The notes under the pieces: generated by a model
Database searches by the model: none
Told to the model about the DNA's origin: nothing
What the model saw: only the letters and a program-made list of their open reading frames with translations
DNA from: Aspidiotus rigidus
Taxonomy: Eukaryota; Arthropoda; Insecta; Hemiptera; Diaspididae
Length of the DNA: 64,000 nucleotides
Assembly: GCA_035079385.1 (NCBI GenBank)
Contig: JAVHKY010000038.1
Location: 1,860,001 to 1,924,000 of the forward strand
Reading direction: 5' to 3'
Shown here: in pieces, positions 60,056 through 64,000 of the stretch
Position numbering within the stretch: the first letter of the stretch is position 1
Layout: each line of letters opens with the position of its first letter
Program-made: the position numbers and the translations under genes

Positions 60056-62486
60056 TAACGCTGATGAGGCGTATTTACGGTTTCTCTTTGTGAAGTTTCG
60101 TAACCAACGGTTGTCGTTTTCATCCCATATTTGGTTTCTTAATAAGTGTTTAAAATTGCATGTGAAACCCAAGTTTATCAAATTTCGGCTGTTCTTCGAT
60201 TGTGTTCAGACCACCAGGAAACTGGAAAAATTTTTGACAGAAAAATGGATCCGTACTGAGTTGCGGAGGTGGCATGGGAAGCTGAATATCACCACAAGGT
60301 TGAACTTGTTGGTCCATTCTAAGCTTTGTGGTTTACTTTCGCCGGGTGAGTTGGATCTGTTTATTAAGTCGGTTAACCTTAAATGTCGGTCTTTTGAGGC
60401 TAAATTGAAACGTAAGAAAAATGAGAAGCTTAGCTCCCTCCTAAATTTGAATACCTCCGCTGTCCAGGAAGTGAGTACTGACGTCAGCGTTATCCAAAAG
60501 TTTCAACCGCGGATTGTAGTAATGTTGAGTTTGAGAGTGACGAGTTGTATCTCTAGGAGAAGGGGTTAAAATTCGGGTTACCCCCTCTTAATAATGCTAA
60601 CACTTTGGCCAATGTTGTTGCGGACCTCGAAATAAAAATTGGGCCTGGGGTTAATACTCAGAAAGCGTGTGCCGCCCTTGTCCGCCATACCACCCTCCCT
60701 CGTATAAATGATCTGGCTTTTGAGGTGATTAAGAGGATCAAGAGGAAGGTCAGGGTGGAGGGCTTAACCATTACTAAGGCTGATAAAGGGAATGCCATTG
60801 TCGTTATGGATGTCCTCTTACGTCTCCAAGGTCTATGACGTTCTCGACCAGTGTGGCGCCAAGGAAAATGCGGATTTCAATTTTCCAAATCACGTCAAAG
60901 AAGTTAGACGTGTTATAAACAATTGTGAATTTATTATTAAGACCCCTAAGCTTAAAAGAATGCTTCTTGAACCCAATCCAGTGCCGCCCCTCTTGTACGG
61001 GCTACCTAAGGTTCATAAGAGGGACACCCCGATGTGGCCGGTCGTTTCTTTTGTGTCTTCCCCCACGTACTTCTTGGCGAAATTTTTGGACCGTTAGTTC
61101 AAATCTAAAGTGGAATTTGAGTCATCCTACTCTGTGAAGAATTCGGTCTCTTTGGCTAATAAGCTTAAGGATGACATTCTTCCGCCTGATTCAACCCTAT
61201 GCTCCTTTGACGTAGTCGGCTTATTTCCGAGTATCCCTAGAGCTACTGCCATGCAACATATGGGAGACCTTTTGATCCAATCTAATATCTGTCACGAAGA
61301 GTTGACAGAATTTTTTAATTTACTCAATATTTGTTGGTCTCCCAACTCTTGTAAATTTGATGGCAAATTTTTCGAATTTCCTGAGGAGGTAGGTATCCCT
61401 ATTGGGTCTCCTCTGGGTTCCCTCATTTCGGAGGTTTTCATGTCTAAATTTGAGCTTGATCTCTTTTCCTCTGGTCAGGGGTTTTTGGGTCATATATATT
61501 ATTGGCACAGGTACGTCGACGATGTGTTGTGTTTGTGGACCGGTCAACGGGATCTCCTTTTGGAGTTTCTCAGGTATCTTAACAGTTTATACCCATCCAT
61601 CAAATTCACGTTGGAAGTAGGCGGTTCATCTATAAATTTTTTGGATCTTACTATCTTTAATAGAGAAGGTGCCCACGAATTCGCCATATATAGAAAAGAT
61701 ACCTCGACCGATATTACTGTCCACGGCAGATCTTTCTGCCCTGTTGCTCACAAATATGCCGGTTTTAATAGTTATTATCCACCGGTTGACGAGTATTCCA
61801 TTAGGTCAGCTTGCTTTTCAACAGGAGCTTTCGACTGTAAAGTACTTGGCCAGAGTGAACGAGATCAGCGTGGATATTGACTTGATGGTCCATAGGAAAT
61901 TGACTCGGAAATGCCTTGATTCCACTACCTCCCTCCCCCGTAATCCAGCGTCAGATAGTAGGAAACGTTGGATTAGGCTTCCGTTTTTGGGAAATTTTCT
62001 TTCCAATTAGGTCGTGTCCTCCGCCCATTTGGGTTTCGGCCAGTGTTTTACAATCTTAACACTGTAAAAAGCTTGTTCGTTAAGTTAAAGGACCCCATTT
62101 CACTGGTCGAAAGAAGCGGGGTTTACAAAATTGAGTGTAATGATTGTAATGGAATCTATATAGGCGAGACTGGACGTCAGCTCAAAATTAGAATAGATGA
62201 GCATAGGAAGGCGTGGGAAAAGAAGAAATTGTGTGATTCGGCATTTGCGGACCATCTTATTACCACTGGCCATGGTTTCATAGAGGGATCTGAGTCCCTC
62301 CTCCATAGAGAGTCCTCGGCTTTCAAACGTACCGCGCTAGAACACATCGAAATTATTCGCCATCTGAATAACGATAACCTAAATGTGCTCAACAGGTACA
62401 TACCTGATCAGGGTTTGATTGAATTAGTTTACGAGTATGATTCACATTGTGATGACTCGCTAGTTCAGTCATGTCCTCCTCGGTAG

Positions 62487-62675
62487 TTCTTGTTGCCGGC
62501 CGGAGTTGGTTCAGTTGCTTTCACGTCCCCGTTGACAATGGTTTTTTAATCGAAAGCGCTCCGGTGTATTTTCATTTCTGTGGCTCTATTCAAATTACTC
62601 CGTACGTTTTAATCGATGAGTATGTCGTCGTTAGATGTTTCTGGTCATTTTTTAGAGAACCGAATTAATTCTATT
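62487..62675 (+). repeat. Right pseudo-LTR/3' region of the Penelope-like element
   Basis: Follows the endonuclease stop. It is the inverted match of 58615-58800, and its last ~58 bases repeat 59999-60055 directly. The plus copy ends at or near CTATT (62675), after which the sequence is unrelated to the element. Confidence 0.75.
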
Positions 62676-64000
62676 GGAAAATCGTATTGAGTTAATGTTC
62701 TGTACATGTTCAGGTACAATTTCATCCCGAATGAAATATTTCTGGTTTAATTAATTTTTGTCTTTTAAGCTCCATATAAATTGCATGAATATCACTTCGA
62801 GAATTGTATTCAAATACTCAGATAACCAGATGGAGAACAGAAAATCCTCAAAGTTGACTACGCGCTTGTGACTCAATTGATTCGGGATATTAAATAGAAG
62901 AGGGTACGGAAGATCGATCTTTTCATCTTTAGAAACAGAATGACCGAGCTTATCAATAATTCTTTCGATTTGTTAACAATATATAACAACTGACAACTTG
63001 ACGTCCCCATAAACTGCGACTTTTTTCATTGTTTCTCGTGGATCGCTACCACGGAAATTTTTCAGAAGGACAACCTAGTATATTCATTATTCAAGAACAT
63101 CGAGAAGAATAGTTTCAGAAGCATCACTTTTTGATAGTCTCTACTCACACTGGAGAAGAGGAAAAAAAATAACAGCCGATGCTTCTGGAATGTTTTGGAG
63201 ATGATATCTTCAATTTTCAACCGTGTTTTTTGGAACTTTGGTAAGTGCCGCGTGCGTTGAAGTACACGCGAATCACCTCGGGATATTGGAATGTCGAATT
63301 ATAGCCAAAAAAGCTGCAACTTTTCGCGTGCGGTGCCGCAAAAAAGGCTGCCTGATTACGACAAAAAATACTTCGGCGTAAGAGGAGGGGAACATTTCAT
63401 TTCCTGAAGTACCGGTACTTTAGATTCGCGAACAATTCGTTTGAAAATGCAAAAATGTACAACTAGGTCTATACGGCGGCGTACGGTAGCTCTCTGGTCG
63501 CACATATACGAGAAGACAAATGCACGGAAAGTCATCGTTAAGAGGCCGACGAGGGGATAATTTGAATTTTTTTTTTATTTTTTTGTTTTTTCCGGAGTCG
63601 TATAACGTAGGATACACAACCGTACTTTCGCGTAAGTTACGTCGTATATACGGTAAAGGTAGTATAAATGGGACGGCTAACTATACGTATAAATTCTAAT
63701 TCGACCGAACGTAAACGCATATGTGTTCGTATATTATGATATAATTTATCAAGGGGCGCAGAAAACGAACACGTGTATCGAAAATATTTTACCTATTTAT
63801 ATGTATAACGAATGTCAAGCGGCGGTTTATTACGAGTTTTAATTAGCGAACCGGAATGCGCGCTCGATGCACATCGGACGCATTGCAGCAGCTATAGTGA
63901 GAGAATTTCTATGCATGCGGTCATTCGCGTATTTTCGAGGTTGAGCTTTTATTACGCAGTGCCACAAAAGGTCGCGCGAAGGGCGATAAACTTCCGATTT
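62676..64000. other. Unassigned intergenic sequence
   Basis: No supportable gene or repeat. The sequence becomes richer in CG-containing words toward the end. A T-run lies at 63568-63589. Confidence 0.4.

Larger units (their letters stand above)
59999..62675 (+). pseudogene. Young Penelope-like element, longer copy (RT + GIY-YIG)
   Basis: The ORF opens with ATG at 60000 inside the short left pseudo-LTR. An N-terminal region (60000-60570; SSHIWFLNKCLKLHVKPKF) is followed by TKADKGNAIVVMD (60775), LYGLPKVHK (60994), CSFDVVGLFPSIP (61203), GIPIGSPLGSLISEVFMSK (61393), HRYVDDVLCLW (61507, catalytic YVDD) and NFLDLTI. The GIY-YIG endonuclease is at 62043-62486 (CNDCNGIYIGETGRQ). Such enzymes nick target DNA and prime reverse transcription. 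Breaks: frame changes near 60550 and 60815, TAG at 61095-61097, a frame change near 61780, and a one-base loss in a G-run near 61990 leading to a stop at 62010. So it is non-autonomous despite its youth. Confidence 0.9.

Noticed and set aside
58615..62675. LTR retrotransposon or endogenous virus
   Set aside because: The RT has the YVDD and block order of Penelope-like elements and is followed by GIY-YIG. There is no gag, protease, RNase H or integrase, and the terminal repeats are PLE pseudo-LTRs.

Overview
This window looks like non-coding, repeat-dense nuclear DNA from an arthropod, most probably an insect. It is AT-rich and holds very few convincing host exons. One gene has short spliced introns (about 80-300 bp, plus one of 1 kb). 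The recognisable mobile DNA is typical of insect genomes: Penelope-like elements (PLEs) with a GIY-YIG endonuclease, Jockey- and R1-type LINEs, a pogo-like MITE and several foldback MITEs. The species cannot be named from the sequence.

Layout. 0-1.4 kb: a hairpin-forming element with an internal ~23 bp minisatellite, three clustered TGACGTCA palindromes and a second related minisatellite. 2.0-3.1 kb: a TA-flanked MITE and a decayed PLE. 6.6-9.2 kb: a ~94 bp tandem repeat with a TGACGTCA-type palindrome in most units. 11.7-16.0 kb: nested old elements (PLE interrupted by a pogo-like MITE, a CACTA-like foldback element, another PLE piece, a Jockey remnant). 16.8-17.7 and 20.5-24.0 kb: one degenerate satellite family in opposite orientations on either side of a unique segment. 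26.0-37.6 kb: a large hierarchical satellite whose centre is two apparently identical 4,229 bp tandem copies. 40.6-44.6 kb: PLE fragments in head-to-head pairs, one beside a 793 bp foldback element. 48.9-50.7 kb: a 5'-truncated R1-type LINE flanked by a 16 bp target-site duplication. 50.9-51.9 kb: a degenerate repeat.

52.5-56.4 kb (minus strand) is the only well-supported host gene: an eight-exon F-box/leucine-rich-repeat gene of about 640 codons whose splice sites and phases all agree. A decayed paralogue lies just upstream at 57.4-58.6 kb in the same orientation, ending where a young PLE has inserted. 58.6-62.7 kb is that PLE: a 5'-truncated inverted copy joined head-to-head to a longer copy, nearly identical to each other and sharing a frameshift.

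The genes do not form a pathway. The F-box/LRR protein would be a substrate-recognition subunit of an SCF-type ubiquitin ligase; everything else is selfish or structural DNA. The stretches 3.1-6.6, 9.4-11.7, 17.7-20.5, 24.0-26.0, 37.6-40.6, 45.9-48.6 and 62.7-64.0 kb contain nothing I can assign. Regulatory elements or short exons could be hidden there.
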